Assembly: GCF_016920785.2 (NCBI RefSeq)
Contig: NW_024609846.1
Coordinates: forward strand, 116,711,473 to 116,775,472
From: Ixodes scapularis
Taxonomy: Eukaryota; Arthropoda; Arachnida; Ixodida; Ixodidae
Reading direction: 5' to 3'
Length of the DNA stretch: 64,000 bases
The position numbers and the translations under genes are program-made. The notes below the pieces were generated by a model. The model had not been told where the DNA came from. It saw only the letters and a list, made by a program, of their open reading frames with translations, and did no database searches. Of this stretch, positions 11,529-21,639 are shown piece by piece. Numbering within the stretch: position 1 is the first letter of the stretch; each line of letters starts with the position of its first letter.

Positions 11529-11696
11529 GACCTTTGCAAAAATCGCCTTCTGCGCGTTGCGATTTTTGTCTGCTGGGCTGTAGAACGCCTTCCGAGCATG
11601 CGATGTTGCTCTGCTGTGCGGTATATCGGACGCTGCGCATCCCTCCACAGCTCAGTGACTCAGCATTTTTCGCCCGGGTGTTAAGAGTGAGGGGTC
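11529..11696. mobile_element. TA-type MITE (GACCTTTGCAAAAATC family), copy 1
   Basis: Starts GACCTTTGCAAAAATCGC and shares GGGCTGT.GAACGCCTTC.GAGC and CACAGCTCAGTGACTCAGCA with the elements at 59648-59802 and 62451-62612. Here the right inverted end is eroded (GGGGTC). Short non-coding element. Confidence 0.75.
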
Positions 11697-12075
11697 TCGC
11701 CGCACACAAAAGGAGGGAAAAAGTATTGGGGAGGGAACTTGCGGAACCTAACACGCTCACCTCTCGGTTCTTAGCGAACAAACCTCGGCGCCTCGGGACA
11801 CCTCGCCTGTGAGTCCTTTGACTTCTCTCCTTGATGCGCGTCTGCTAGTTGTTAGACAAAAACAACGTACCGCTTAAATTATTTCGTCTGCCCTCTCTGA
11901 AAGGCGAAGTCGAGCTCGCTTTTAAAGACCTGCACTTCCGAAGGTCGCAGGAAAGGTAAGACAGACGCAGACGACTATGCGAGCAGACGACGTTGCAAAG
12001 GAGCAGACGACGCTGAGATAAGAGGGTCGCGATCAGCCAATCAGGGCTCGGCGTTCTGACGTCACCGCTACTTCC
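11697..12075. other. No gene recognised
   Basis: Unique-looking sequence between repeats; no credible coding or RNA features. Confidence 0.4.
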
Positions 12076-12079
12076 TTTC

Positions 12080-12270
12080 TTATGCGCAGAAGACGCGTCA
12101 CGGCGCGGTGGTGGCGTGTCGGTCGCACTTCCGGTCTGGGGCTGTGGTCAGAAGTCTCCATGCCAGACATGTATTCCTGCGTTGTTTTGAAAGGAACCAG
12201 ACAAAAACCTGCCTTCTCGTCAAAACGCCGCGACTGGGGCTGTACCAAAAAATTACACCATCCTCCGAAG
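12080..12270 (+). repeat. Dispersed repeat R2, copy 1
   Basis: Matches the reverse complement of 32830-33010 and of 36040-36190: the block GTTTTGA..GGAACCAGAC, CCTGCCTTCTCGTCAAAACG and the preceding CACTTCCGGTCTGGGGCTGTG recur in all three. Non-coding. In all three places R2 lies downstream of an R3 copy when read in R3 orientation, so R3 and R2 appear to be parts of one larger repeat. Confidence 0.7.
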
Positions 12271-12342
12271 GGGAACCATGGGGTGATGCGGAGCATCGCG
12301 GATCGTTATTAACGGTGTTATTAACGGTGTTAGTAACGTTTT

Positions 12343-12560
12343 TAGTAACATTGTTAGTAACGTTGTTAGTAACGTTGTTAACTTGCGTGTTATTACGTTA
12401 GTTTGTGGGGTGGTGCTGACGCTTGCTTGCGCCAACCCACTAACTGACGGGACTGTTGCTTCCATCACACTTCATCGGAAGAACGGAGTGAAGTGGAGTC
12501 AACAGCGGTGAACTGAACGCACGCAGCGCGCTACCGCTGCTTGTATTCACACTTGAAGGA
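12343..12560 (+). repeat. Internal direct repeat of R4, copy 1
   Basis: GTTAGTAACGTT repeats, then ACTTGCGTGTTATTACG, CTTGCTTGCGCCAACCCAC, CATCGGAAGAACGGAGTG and GCGCGCTACCGCTGC. The block recurs nearly unchanged at 12973-13192. The ATATTCACACTTGAAGG motif at about 12627 and the related copy at 12545 are unoccupied versions of the site where element B inserted. Confidence 0.85.
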
Positions 12561-12972
12561 GGGGAGACTAGAGGAGGAGAGTTGCGCATGCGCGCGTGGT
12601 GTGAGTAGAAGCGAACGCACGCTGCTTATATTCACACTTGAAGGAGAGGAGACTAGAGGAGGAGATTGCGCCGGGACCCGACGACGGAGGCAGCTGATGG
12701 TCGCTGACGGAAGAGTAAAGCAGACAGGACTCCGCGGATAGGGGGAAGAAAAAAAACACGTCTATTTACAAGCGAAGCTAATTTCCGAATGTCTCAAAAA
12801 GGTCACACCACGTGCTCTCCCCGTCTTCTTTTTTCTCTCAAAATGTCCCCCGCCCCAGCTCGCACGACCGTCGCCAGTTCACCCACACACCGGGGCACAC
12901 GTGCAAACGCAAACACGCAAAGAAAAGAGCCTGTTTCCGCGTCCCTTCACGGTGATGCCGGGCCGATTCTCA
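12561..12972 (+). repeat. Spacer of R4 between its direct repeats
   Basis: Contains two AGACTAGAGGAGGAGA blocks and unique sequence (12720-12970). Open frames through it (for example 12789-13043) run into the GTTAGTAAC repeats and are not credible genes. Confidence 0.5.
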
Positions 12973-13192
12973 CAGTAACGTTGTTAGTAACGTTGTTAGT
13001 AACGTTGTTAGTAACGTTGTTAACTTGCGTGTTATTACGTTAGTTTGTTTGGTGGTGCTGACGCTTGCTTGCGCCAACCCACTAACTGACGGGACTGTTG
13101 CTTCCATCACACTTCATCGGAAGAACGGAGTGAAGTGGAGTCAACAGCGGTGAACTGAACGCGCGCAGCGCGCTACCGCTGCTTATATTCAC
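12973..13192 (+). repeat. Internal direct repeat of R4, copy 2
   Basis: Second copy of 12343-12560. It ends at ATATTCAC (13185-13192), the left target duplication of element B; the rest of this block resumes at 16994. Confidence 0.85.
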
Positions 13193-13204
13193 TAGGGATG
13201 CCGC

Positions 13205-13640
13205 GAACTTTTTTCGAATCGAAAGTTCGATGATCGATTCAAGCGGTTCGAAAGATTCAAAAGATATCGAATTTTCGAACTTTCCATATCAAGAAATTCG
13301 ACAGAAGTCGAATTTTCGACCTTGCTAAAGTAAGAAGTTCGACGCTTTTCGAAATTTCGAACTTATTGCGCTGCAAAATTCGATGCCTGTCGAACTTTCG
13401 AACTTGTTAGACTAAGAAACTCGATGATTTTCGAACTTTCGAATGTCTTGCACTAAAAAGTTCGAAACTTTTCGAACTTTCGAACTTCTTACGCTAAGAA
13501 ATTCGATAATTTTCGAACTTTTGAACTTATTAATCTAAAGAATTCGAAAATTGTCGAACTTCCGATTCTTGAAAAGTCAAAAGTTCGACGAACTTCGAAC
13601 TTTTAGGGTAAAAGTTCGAAGTCCGCCGAACCTCGAAAGA
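13205..13640. repeat. Left subterminal 41-bp TTCGAA array of element B
   Basis: Successive units follow CGAACTT......CTAAGAAATTCGAT..TTTTCGAACTTT. Spacing between successive CGAACTT starts is 41 bases where counted (about 13350-13500). The palindrome TTCGAA occurs once or twice per unit. Units are diverged. This array is inverted relative to the one at 16560-16800. Confidence 0.85.
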
Positions 13641-14149
13641 CGGGCGGGCGGTTTCATTTAAATTCAAGCTGTGAGGTACATTCGTAATTTTTTTTCGCAT
13701 TTTTACATGTGGCGCCACATTACTTGCGAAAGACAATGCCGTTTATTTCAACCGTCTGGCATGCTAGATTCCCGAAGGAGCGAGGAAGGACGACGGGTTT
13801 TTGACAATTGTCGTTTGTGCCATATTTGAAGCGCGCTAGAGCCGAAGATATTTATGGTAGAGATGTTAAACGTTTTAAGAATGATCTATGTATAGCCTAG
13901 GTAAGTGTAGTCTAAAGGATGTGATTACTATTTTTCAAGACGAGTTTCTAAGAAATATCCAAACATGTATCTATGGGCAATTATGCCCCAAACTTTGTAA
14001 TTTTTTTCGTCGAAATTGTTTGAGGTATCGCATTTCAATTAACACCACAGACAGTACATATCATTAATATCTGCAGAATAAAAATTCATGTATATATTGT
14101 TACTTTCATGTTGAGGAATAAATTAACTCAGGGGAAAAGATTTCGAATA

Positions 14150-14195
14150 TTGTTCAAACTCGGCACGTCATAAAAAAAAGAATATATATATATAA

Positions 14196-14233
<38 letters not shown>

Positions 14234-14235
14234 TA
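14150..14235. repeat. (TA)n-rich microsatellite
   Basis: TATATATAAA-type tract inside element B. Confidence 0.85.
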
Positions 14236-14564
14236 TTTTTTTATTTTTTCATTTCACGTTTTTTGGACATGTTTCTTTTAGCCTGTACACATTTTGGTAG
14301 AAGAAACTTGTTTCGTAGTTCTGGGCCTGTGAATATGCGAGAATACAACACTTCCAGTGGATTCTTGAGTTGTTTTTTTTTTTTTCCTCCGGCTTTTTAT
14401 TTTTTGCATTTATTGTTAGGTTTATGAATTTATTATTTCTTACCAATGGCACAGTTATTTAGGTCGAAAAGACATAGCTTTGAAATTCCGAACCACCGAG
14501 CATATGACGAGTAGTGCCTTCTGACAACGCGTTTCTAACAATGACCATCTACGCGACCTTTTAG

Positions 14565-15220
14565 AAACGAAGCTCCTTAGAGGCTAGCCATGTCCGTATG
14601 TCCGTCCGCTGTCCGGCGTGCCCCTGCTCGTGAGCTCACGAGCAGGAGCTCACGAGCTCCTGCTCGTAAGTTCAGCAGCGAGAGCAAGAAAAAAAAATAA
14701 AAAAGATGAAAAAAAAAAGGAAAAAAAAAAAAAAAGGGCTCTGAGGTGCCATCCCATCTGTCTTCTTAAAAAAGAAAAAAAAAAAAAAAACCACACATTC
14801 TTCTACTGACATGAACGAAAACGGCACCATCAGCGCTATACTCCGTTTCACCTTATGTTGTACCGCAGACAAGGCTAGAAGCGCGAGCTCATAACGTTGG
14901 GAGCTACTCTGAACGCACGAGAGCTTGTGCCGCCTTAATGTGCCCTAGAGCAAGGAGCTCGCGCTTGTAGCCTTTTCTGCGGTACATCATAAGGTGAGAC
15001 AGAGTATACCTATGACCAAAATCAGTATCAAGAAAAAGAAAAAAAAGTGTAGGGGGTTCTGAGTTGCCATCCCATCTGTCTTCTTACAAAAATAAGAAGA
15101 AGAAAACCACACATTCTTCTACTGACATGAATGAAAACGGCCCCATCAGCACTACCTATGACCAAAATCAATATCATCAGCACCACCCGAGCTTCACCCC
15201 AATCAACATCATTCACCACG
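14565..15220. repeat. Dispersed repeat R6 with internal duplication
   Basis: Starts AAGCTCCTTAGAGGCTAGCC and CCATGTCCGTATGTCCGTCCG, as at 28518-28560. The block CCATCCCATCTGTCTTCTTA...ACCACACATTCTTCTACTGACATGAA..AAAACGG.CCCATCAGC is present twice (14748-14836 and 15067-15155). A TA-flanked MITE interrupts the first copy at 14839-15006. The tail (15150-15215) matches the reverse complement of 28649-28690. A-rich runs fill the spacers. Confidence 0.7.
14839..15006. mobile_element. TA-flanked MITE (TACTYYGTYTCACC family), copy 1
   Basis: A 168-bp element with imperfect inverted ends TACTCCGTTTCACCTTATG..GTACCGCAGA and its complement, flanked by TA (14837-14838, 15007-15008). The sister block at 15155-15165 reads GCACTACCTATGACC and is the unoccupied site. 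The element at 54462-54651 has the same termini. Likely a Tc1/mariner-type MITE. Confidence 0.85.
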
Positions 15221-15349
15221 TAGAGGTGCGGTATTATGCAGTGAAGAGCGACAGTAGCTATAAATATGCATAAATAATTTCAGATTAAAATAAGCTCGAC
15301 CATTCCCTCTTTCCCCGTATTGTTTTCTTTAACAGTCCGAAATATCTGG

Positions 15350-15368
15350 GGGGGGGGGGGGGGGGGGG
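15350..15368. repeat. Poly-G tract
   Basis: G homopolymer followed by a (GA)n stretch, inside element B. Confidence 0.85.
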
Positions 15369-15550
15369 AGGAGAGAGAGAGGCTGGAGCCCTCCCCCCCT
15401 TCCCCCCGTTTTTCCTCTTTCGACGCTACTGATATGGTAGAACGCTCCTCAACCTCGAGTTGCGTCAGCTTCTGTGCTCTTTGCTCGGCGTTTCTTCCTT
15501 CTCGGAAAATAAACCTCCAAAGCAATTACAAACTAAAGAATTGTCAAGGT

Positions 15551-15632
15551 GCAGGCGAGTTGGTGTATGTTGATCATGATACAAAATCCCTTGCAGGCGA
15601 GCTGGTGTATGTTGATCATGATACACAATCCC
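15551..15632 (+). repeat. Two-copy tandem repeat, unit about 42 bp
   Basis: CAGGCGAG.TGGTGTATG and TTGATCATGATACA.AATCCC occur twice in direct succession. Confidence 0.85.
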
Positions 15633-15639
15633 GAGACTC

Positions 15640-15847
15640 GGAATGAAATTCGAAAGAAATAGTGTAAGAAGAAAGAGAAAGACGGACAGGACAACGTCTC
15701 AAACTTAGCTGAGTTGAGTTTGAGACGCTGTCCTGAGCCGAGTTTTCAGCTGAGTTGAGTTTCAGACGTTGTCGTGAGCTGAGTTTGAGACGTTGTCCTG
15801 TCCCCTTTTTTCCGTCTTCTTACACCTTTTCTTTCAAATTTCATTCC
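15640..15847. repeat. Foldback repeat with GACAGGACAACGTCTCAAAC arms
   Basis: The left arm GGAATGAAATTCGAAAG...GTGTAAGAAGA...GGACAGGACAACGTCTCAAA is mirrored by the right arm. The loop is made of diverged repeats of TGAGACG.TGTC.TGAGC.GAGTT. Possibly a short MITE or a rearranged element end; not assigned. Confidence 0.75.
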
Positions 15848-16282
15848 CAGTATCAGGATTTTGCATCATGTACAAACTAAACTTACTATATGCCAGCGTC
15901 ACTCGGGCAGCGTTCGAGCGGATTACTACCAGCGTGCAGGGGGGCAGGGAAGCAGTTTGCCAGATCGCTTCAAGGTTTTTCTGAGCCTCAACCACCTGCC
16001 TGCCCCTGGCCGTTTCGAACTGGATGAGTATCGTTAAACAGTACGTTCGTGTGATCACTACTGCGTGATGCACGTTAAACCCCCTCCCCACCTTCCTCCC
16101 CCCGGGCTGGCCGTCACAATTACTGATCTGCACACGTCACTCTGCACTGGCAAATATTCCAGCACATCCGGGACACTCGTCGTCCCATTTAATTGCCTGA
16201 CCGACTTCGCGCAGTCTAAATATCACACCCGAAGATTTCTAAACCTGATTTCGTGAAAACCAGTGAGGCGTGAAAACATTAA

Positions 16283-16433
16283 GCGCCGTTCACACTCTTG
16301 GGACCGAGCAAGACCGAGAGAGACCAGACCGGTTTTTAAGCCTTTGGCGACTTCTTAGAATTGGATTGCAAGACGCTTAAAAAACGGTCTCGTCTCTCTG
16401 GGTCTTACCAAGTCGCAAGAGTGTGAACGGGCC
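16283..16433. mobile_element. Hairpin MITE with GGCCCGTTCACACTC ends
   Basis: The left arm GCCGTTCACACTCTTGGGACC..GCAAGACC.AGAGAGAC..GACCGG.TTTTAAG is complementary to the right arm CTTAAAAAACGGTCTCGTCTCTCTGGGTCTTACC...GCAAGAGTGTGAACGGGC. About 58-bp arms around a 30-bp centre. The ends resemble PIF/Harbinger-type MITEs (inference); the target duplication is not clear. Confidence 0.75.
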
Positions 16434-16439
16434 TCTATT

Positions 16440-16975
16440 TGAAACTGAAACTGTGGCGGAACAGGAAAACCGGACTTCGAACTTTTGCTCACTTGGACTT
16501 GAAAGAAATTCGAAACCTAAGTTGTTGTTTTCTTTTGCTTTGTTTTTTTAAATTTAGCGCTAAAAAAAAATCGAAACGTTCGAACTTTTCGAACTTTATG
16601 TAGAAAGAAATTCGAAATCTTCGAATTTATCGAACTTTATGTCTATAAGAATTCGAACCGTTCGAATTTTTCGAATTTCATATCCAAAGAAATTTGAAAC
16701 ATTCGAATCTCTCGAATTTCAAGTTAGGGAAAGTTCGAAATCTTCGAATTTCTCGAACCTCAAGTAAAAAAATATTCGAAATAATCGAACCCGAACTTTT
16801 AGGCACCGTGAAAGCTTCGAACTTTTCGAATTCGAAACTCTACAATTTTTGAAAGTTGCGAATTTTTCGAATTCGAATCTCCGTACGGTCGAAAATATCG
16901 AAACCTTTCGAATTCGAACATCAGTTCGGTTCGAAAATATCGAAACCTTTCGAAATCGAACCTCGGGTGGTTCGC
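16440..16975. repeat. Right subterminal 41-bp TTCGAA array of element B
   Basis: Units CGAACTTTATGT..A.A.GAAATTCGAA...TTCGAATTTAT repeat with 41-base spacing (about 16592-16765), then grade into TTCGAA-rich sequence up to the terminal repeat. Inverted relative to the left array. Confidence 0.85.
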
Positions 16976-17227
16976 GGCATCCCTAATATTCACACTTGAA
17001 GGAGAGGAGACTAGAGGAGGAGAGTTGCGCATGCGCGCGTGGTGTGAGTAGAAGCGAACGCACGCGAAGTGCACGCAGCTGGTAGAGAGAGAGAGCGGAG
17101 AGAGTAACGCGCAGCTGTTGGAGAGAGGGAAGGAGGAGAGTTCTGCATGCGTAGTGTGAGTGCGGACTACGACGCCGACGCCGCGGGATATAGACCCGAG
17201 CAAGAGATGCTCCGCATCTAAAAGTGT

Positions 17228-18140
17228 CGAGAAAGGTTTGAAGGTCAGTTTTCACGAGCTCGGTTCGTCCGAGAATTTGGATATGTGCCGTGAAAAGGGA
17301 AAAGCAGACGCCGTCGGACACCGACTGCTTGGGCGGGAAGCACTTTGAGTTGAATTCACGGATACTTGTGGTCATCAGATTTATTTGTTTTGTTCCAACA
17401 TGAACGCCAGAAAACCGTCAAGTTGTGTGGAACACCTGCGGACTACGTTCAGTGCGTCTTGAAAGTTCAAACGGCCGCCTGATCGTTCGAACTGTCATCT
17501 GCTCTTTCAAACGTTTCTGCTTGTCGTCTGCTCTATTAGACGACGCCGGCCCGTAGACCAAATGTTGGCCCGGTACTTGCGATAAGAAGTAAGTGCAGAC
17601 CTCAAAAGGCTTAAATTTCAAGGTTGGTAAGCAAGCTCGATGTAAACAGTAGATACAAGGAGATGTTGATCATTGTTACCAGTGACCATCACCGACTAGT
17701 TATGCCTAATTCACTTGGTCGGATTCTGCTTGCGATTTTCAGTATCGACGTCGACTATCTCAGCTACGGTTCACACTTTTGCAGCCCAAGTGGCGTCGTG
17801 ACTGAAAATTGCGAGCGAAATCTTATCATGCGAATCAGGCTTTAGCGTACATACTGCGGCGTCCACGCGGAATGAATCGCCACATGTAACATTATTCACG
17901 GGAAGTTTTGCGGTGTAACGAGCCCCGGTAATTTCGCTGACGCCGCTCAAGATAGTCAGGCATCGCCAGGAAGACGTAGAATCAACAATTCGAACGCGAA
18001 AAAGGGCAGGGGGACTCACACCGACGCCGAAAACATCGCATTTCAATGGTTTGTTTATGGGCGACGGCGAGCTTTTTGCCCATACCTCCATCGCGCATGC
18101 GCGGCGCCGGTGGCGTCCGCTAGGAGCGCTCCGGTTTTTT
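17228..18140 (-). repeat. Dispersed repeat R3, copy 1
   Basis: Read on the minus strand this matches 31750-32280 and 33385-33839 plus 35556-36035. Shared landmarks include GGAGCGC.CCTAGCGG, GGCGTCGGTGTGAGTCCCC, AACGATCAGGCGG.CGTTTG, CATGTTGGAACAAAACA and CTTCAAACCTTTC.CGAC. A frame homologous to 31936-32169 is present but altered. The region at about 17680-17700 is the unoccupied equivalent of the element C insertion site. Confidence 0.8.
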
Positions 18141-18620
18141 TCCTTTATTTGTTTTGCGGGTTTGCCGCGTAGGGGGCAGAGATAAAGGCGTGATGCCTGA
18201 CAAAGCCTCTGCCCCCTAAAGTCCAGCAGCTCAAAGTAGTTACATAATAGCAGATTCTACAAAACATCATACAGTTAAAATAAAACAAGAGAAACAAGTC
18301 AAAGAAACAAGAAGCATAGACACTATATTCATTTGCTAAAAAAAAACTCTATAATAAACGAGTGTTAGTCGTAAGAAACCAAAAACACTAACAACAAACA
18401 GTAACAACAAAAAACTAGAATGCAATCTTGTGCTCCTCCGACATATCAGCATCACAAGCAAGTTCTCATGAAGGAATACAATGAAAACAAATCTTTGAAA
18501 TTAGCTATATCTAGTGATTGTATTCTTGGTGAAATACACTATCCAAATGAGAATGCGATTTCACTGCCAACCAGGAAACTTCTACAATCCCTTTTAAAAC
18601 CAGGTAACGTGTTGTTAAAG
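18141..18620. other. No gene recognised; A-rich stretch
   Basis: Contains the inverted pair TAGGGGGCAGAGATAAAGG / CCTCTGCCCCCTA near 18171-18220 and long A-rich sequence. Open frames are short and unsupported. May be an eroded element end. Confidence 0.4.
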
Positions 18621-18624
18621 TTAA

Positions 18625-19251
18625 AGGAGCGGTGCAACGATATTCAATTGGAATGTTTTTCACTCTACACGAGCTTACTGGCACACCTGGGACTCAAGGA
18701 TACTCACACGCAACGCCATTGGCCAAGAAACTCCTTTGTTGCGGTGTAATTTCAAGGACAAAAGCGATCATTTTCATTCAATCTCTCCTTGGCAAAATTT
18801 GATGACGTAACTCGGGGATCGCAGTACACCCAAGTGACGATATTTAAATGCGGTTCATAGATTGGACCCGAGCATTGCGTGGGCACTCGACTTGGGCTCG
18901 TGACAATTGCTAGGTCGAGAAGCATTCGGGTTGTGACCCGTGTCCAATCGCTGCAACGACGACAACAGCCGAGCCATAACAATGTCTGGAACTCAGCGCG
19001 TGTCCTGCGCTTTGCCAACCCCAGCGCGTGGCTATGATCAACATTGGCGGCATATAATCGGCTCCAGATCACGTGGCCGCTTGTTCTGGCTGCGAGTTGA
19101 GGGGGTGAACGCTGCTCGTTTTTCTTCAATTTTTTTCTGGAACTTCTATTTCGTGGGGTGAAAAACGAACGCGTGTTTCATAGGTCATTAACGTTAGGGA
19201 TCCGTTTTAAGCGGTATTTGCGCAAAGTACAAAAATTGTTGCATCGCTCCT
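18625..19251. mobile_element. TTAA-flanked non-autonomous element, copy 2
   Basis: Flanked by TTAA (18621-18624, 19252-19255), with inverted ends AGGAGCGGTGCAAC and the complement of AGGAGCGATGCAAC. Collinear with copy 1 at 2762-3394 from ACGATATTCAATTGGAATG to GCGGTATTTGCGCAAA.TACAAAAA, with scattered substitutions. No transposase. Confidence 0.8.
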
Positions 19252-19550
19252 TTAATGTTGAAGTCCGTTCTATTTAGAGTTTTAGTTGTTTGAAAAATGA
19301 AAGTTTGTTGACCATAGTTGGTTCTTATGCGGTTCTTGAGCGGCAGTTGCGGTGAGCGGACGTGTTTCCTGGTTCTCCTCGAGCATCCGAAGCTAAGTGC
19401 CAGTTTTTCTTCTTTTCTCTCTCTTTTTTGAGAGTTGATTGGAAGTGACTATGCGGTAGCAGTATTAGGTTTGAACAGCAGCAGTAGTTTCGCAAAGTAG
19501 GCTCTGTTTGAATTTTTGGCGGGAAGGGACGGTTTGTTCCCGGTCTAGAC

Positions 19551-20727
19551 ATGGGTCTAGATTTGGTTCGGCATGACAAGGGTGGGGACGGGTTGGTGCA
19601 GTGCGAGGGGTGTGGGAGGTGGTGTTACCTAGAGGAGACGGGTTTCGGGAGTCTAGAGGGGCGGGGATGAGTTTCGAGTGTCAGCTTTGTGTGAAGCTTC
19701 AGCAGGTAACTGGGGAATGGGAGGGAGATTGAGGCCCAGCTTAAGGCAGAAGGAGAGAAGCGGGTGGGTCCCGAGGCCCAGGTTGAGGAGCTGACTGGGC
19801 AGCTTAATCATGAGAGGGAGCAGCGGGTCGGCCTCGAGAAGCAGGCGGAAGAGCGGGGGGAAGTATGGAAGGCGGGTTTAGAGGAGTGGTAAGAGGGAGT
19901 GTGACAGTAGGGTAGAGCGCCTAGAAGGGGTAATTCGAGCGAGTGAGAGTAGCGAGGGAATAAAGGAGGAAGTGTCAGTTCTAGCGGGACGAACCACCAG
20001 TCTGCAGGCTGGGGTCACTGGTGGTCGGGAGTCCAGTTTGTTGGCTGGCGGGCTCGACGACGCTGGAGAGCTGACTGACCCTCAGCTCAATGGCGCCTTC
20101 GAGCAGCAGGCGTCGGGCAGTCAGGTGACAGGAGATAAGTCGCAGGACAAGGGCGCGCAGGTACCAGGGGGATCTAGGGTACTGGTAGTGGGGAGCTCTA
20201 ACGTCGCACGGGTTAAGAGAGGTGTACATAACAGGGTGAAGGGAGACCAGAGGGTAACCGTAGAGGTCCAGCCAGGGAAGTGTATGGTGGATGCTATGAC
20301 CACAGCACATGAGGCGGTGTGGGATAACCGGGAGGGAAGGAAGCTAGTAATAGTTCATGCGGGGCTTAATGATGTGCTCAAGGGTAGGAGCCAGAACCTC
20401 GGAAAGCAGCTAAACGTGGGAATACGTAAGCTGAGGGACGTGTCTGAGAATGTGCACGTGGTTGTGTGCACCATTCCAGAAGTTCGGGGGCAGTCCGGGG
20501 CAACGGAAAGGAGGGTTGTCGAAGCCAACGGAGTAATTAAGGGTATGAGTCGACAGCTTCGGTGCGACGTCATGGAAGTAAACAGGGAAGTGTACGAGGC
20601 TGGCTCCCGCCCTTTTGCAGATGGCATTCACTACAGTGAGGCCATGGGTTACAGGGTGGGGGATAGGATGGGCCGCACGGTGACTGCTTTATTGGGGGGA
20701 CCGAGGGCCCTGGAGGCACTGAAGTAA
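19551..20727 (+). pseudogene. LINE ORF1 (PHD-like finger, coiled coil, SGNH esterase), broken
   Basis: Nucleic-acid-binding ORF1 of the LINE that continues to 25.77 kb. The ATG at 19551 opens MGLDLVRHDKGGDGLVQCEG and CGRWCYLEETGF, a PHD-like zinc finger whose second half (FECQLC) is in another frame from about 19668, so a frameshift splits it. A charged coiled coil follows (about 19720-19890) with further frame breaks and stops. The C-terminal part is an intact frame of 251 codons (19972-20727): residues 69-240 form an SGNH/GDSL esterase fold with VVGSSNVARV (S75), HAGLNDV (N133) and ADGIHYS (D217, H220), so block I, III and V residues are all present. Esterase-bearing ORF1 proteins are known from CR1/L2-type LINEs, where the domain may help retrotransposition at membranes or lipids. 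This copy cannot make a full ORF1. Confidence 0.8.
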
Positions 20728-20830
20728 CTGAAAACCCAACAAAGTCAGGACAGGAACCTGGGTTAAAAAGACGAAAAAACGTAAGAACAGGTACAAACAA
20801 ACAGCACAATCAGACATTGGATATATTAAC

Positions 20831-21445
20831 ATGCAGGGTGGTAGAAATAGGTTAAAATGGGAAGAGGTAGAGGAGCAACTAAGAAAGGAGGATTTAACGG
20901 TGTATGGGTTTGTGGAAACACATCTCAGAGACATGGAGCAGCCACCTTGCAACCCTGACTATGTGTGGGAAGAATGCAACAGAATGGAGGGAACGAGGAA
21001 GGAAGTTGGAATTGGAGCATTTATTAAGAATATGAACTTTCAAAGGATCAGAAAGGAGTGCGCCGAACATCTGTGGCTGAAAGGAAAAGCCGCTAGGGAA
21101 TCAACAGTCCTGGGAGTTGTTTACTTATGGACAGGGACGGGTGCTAAAGAGGAAAACAGAAAAATTATTGATTGCATATCAAGAGACATTAGTGAGCTAG
21201 GGGAAGGCTCTTAAATAATTATTATGGGAGACATGAATGCCCATATTGAGGGTCTGGATGGGTATACGGACTCAACTGGAAGCATATCACTAGAACTGGT
21301 GGAAAAACATGACTTAGTTTTATGTAATACCAGTCAGAAGTGTGACGGGCACATAATGTGGGAAACTGGCAATCTAAATTCAACTATAGATTACATACTC
21401 GTGTCCTACAAAATATATGGTAAGTTAAGTAATGAAAATAGATGA
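20831..21445 (+). pseudogene. LINE ORF2, APE-type endonuclease domain, broken
   Basis: N-terminal endonuclease of ORF2. From the ATG at 20831 the frame gives VYGFVETHL (nicking-domain ET motif), GIGAFIKN and TVLGVVYLWTG, then a TAA stop at 21212-21214. It resumes in the same frame at 21224 with MGDMNAHIEG (catalytic GDxNAH), DLVLCNTS and STIDYILVS. A frameshift follows near 21440 before the linker to RT. Apart from the stop, the order and spacing are those of a LINE apurinic-type endonuclease, which nicks target DNA to prime reverse transcription. Confidence 0.82.
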
Positions 21446-21639
21446 AGAGGGTTCCAAAAGTCTTGGTAGTGATCACAAACGTATTAAGCTGAATTTTGCC
21501 AGAGAAGTAAATGCTGAAAACTAGACAACATAATTCAAGGCAAACTTTCTGCAGCGACAAAGAGTTGGAAATAGTTGCTGAAAGAATAGAGGCAGCAGTT
21601 TCAGGGCAACAGTACACAGATTGGACCTGAGAGCCTAAC

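Larger units (their letters stand above)
13193..16985. mobile_element. hAT-like non-autonomous element B with TTCGAA arrays
   Basis: A 3793-bp element with perfect 16-bp terminal inverted repeats TAGGGATGCCGCGAAC and an exact 8-bp target duplication ATATTCAC (13185-13192, 16986-16993). Both subterminal zones are arrays rich in TTCGAA with a regular 41-bp period. The interior (13650-16440) has no transposase. It is AT-rich with other repeats nested in it: TA microsatellites, a MITE, tandem duplications, a G-tract and two hairpins. TAGGG termini plus 8-bp duplication support hAT. The unoccupied site is present at about 12625 in the sister copy. Confidence 0.88.
12285..17224. mobile_element. Composite repeat R4 with GATGCGGAGCATC termini
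   Basis: Begins near GATGCGGAGCATC (about 12286) and ends near GATGCTCCGCATC (about 17206-17218), an inverted terminal pair. Inside are a run of GTTAGTAAC repeats, a duplicated block of about 220 bp, AGACTAGAGGAGGAGA repeats, and the inserted element B. Reading inward from both outer sides, R2 (12080-12270) and R3 (17228-18140) would be neighbours without it, as they are at 36 kb. So this looks like an insertion into an R3/R2 unit. No transposase is seen. Superfamily not assigned; the exact borders and any target duplication are uncertain. Confidence 0.5.

Noticed and set aside
14660..15525. Frames rich in Lys/Phe or Gly/Pro
   Set aside because: They translate poly-A/T and poly-G/C tracts.
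13205..16975. CRISPR-like array because of regular 41-bp repeats
   Set aside because: Units are diverged throughout with no constant repeat and unique spacers, they lie inverted at both ends of a transposon, and the genome is eukaryotic.
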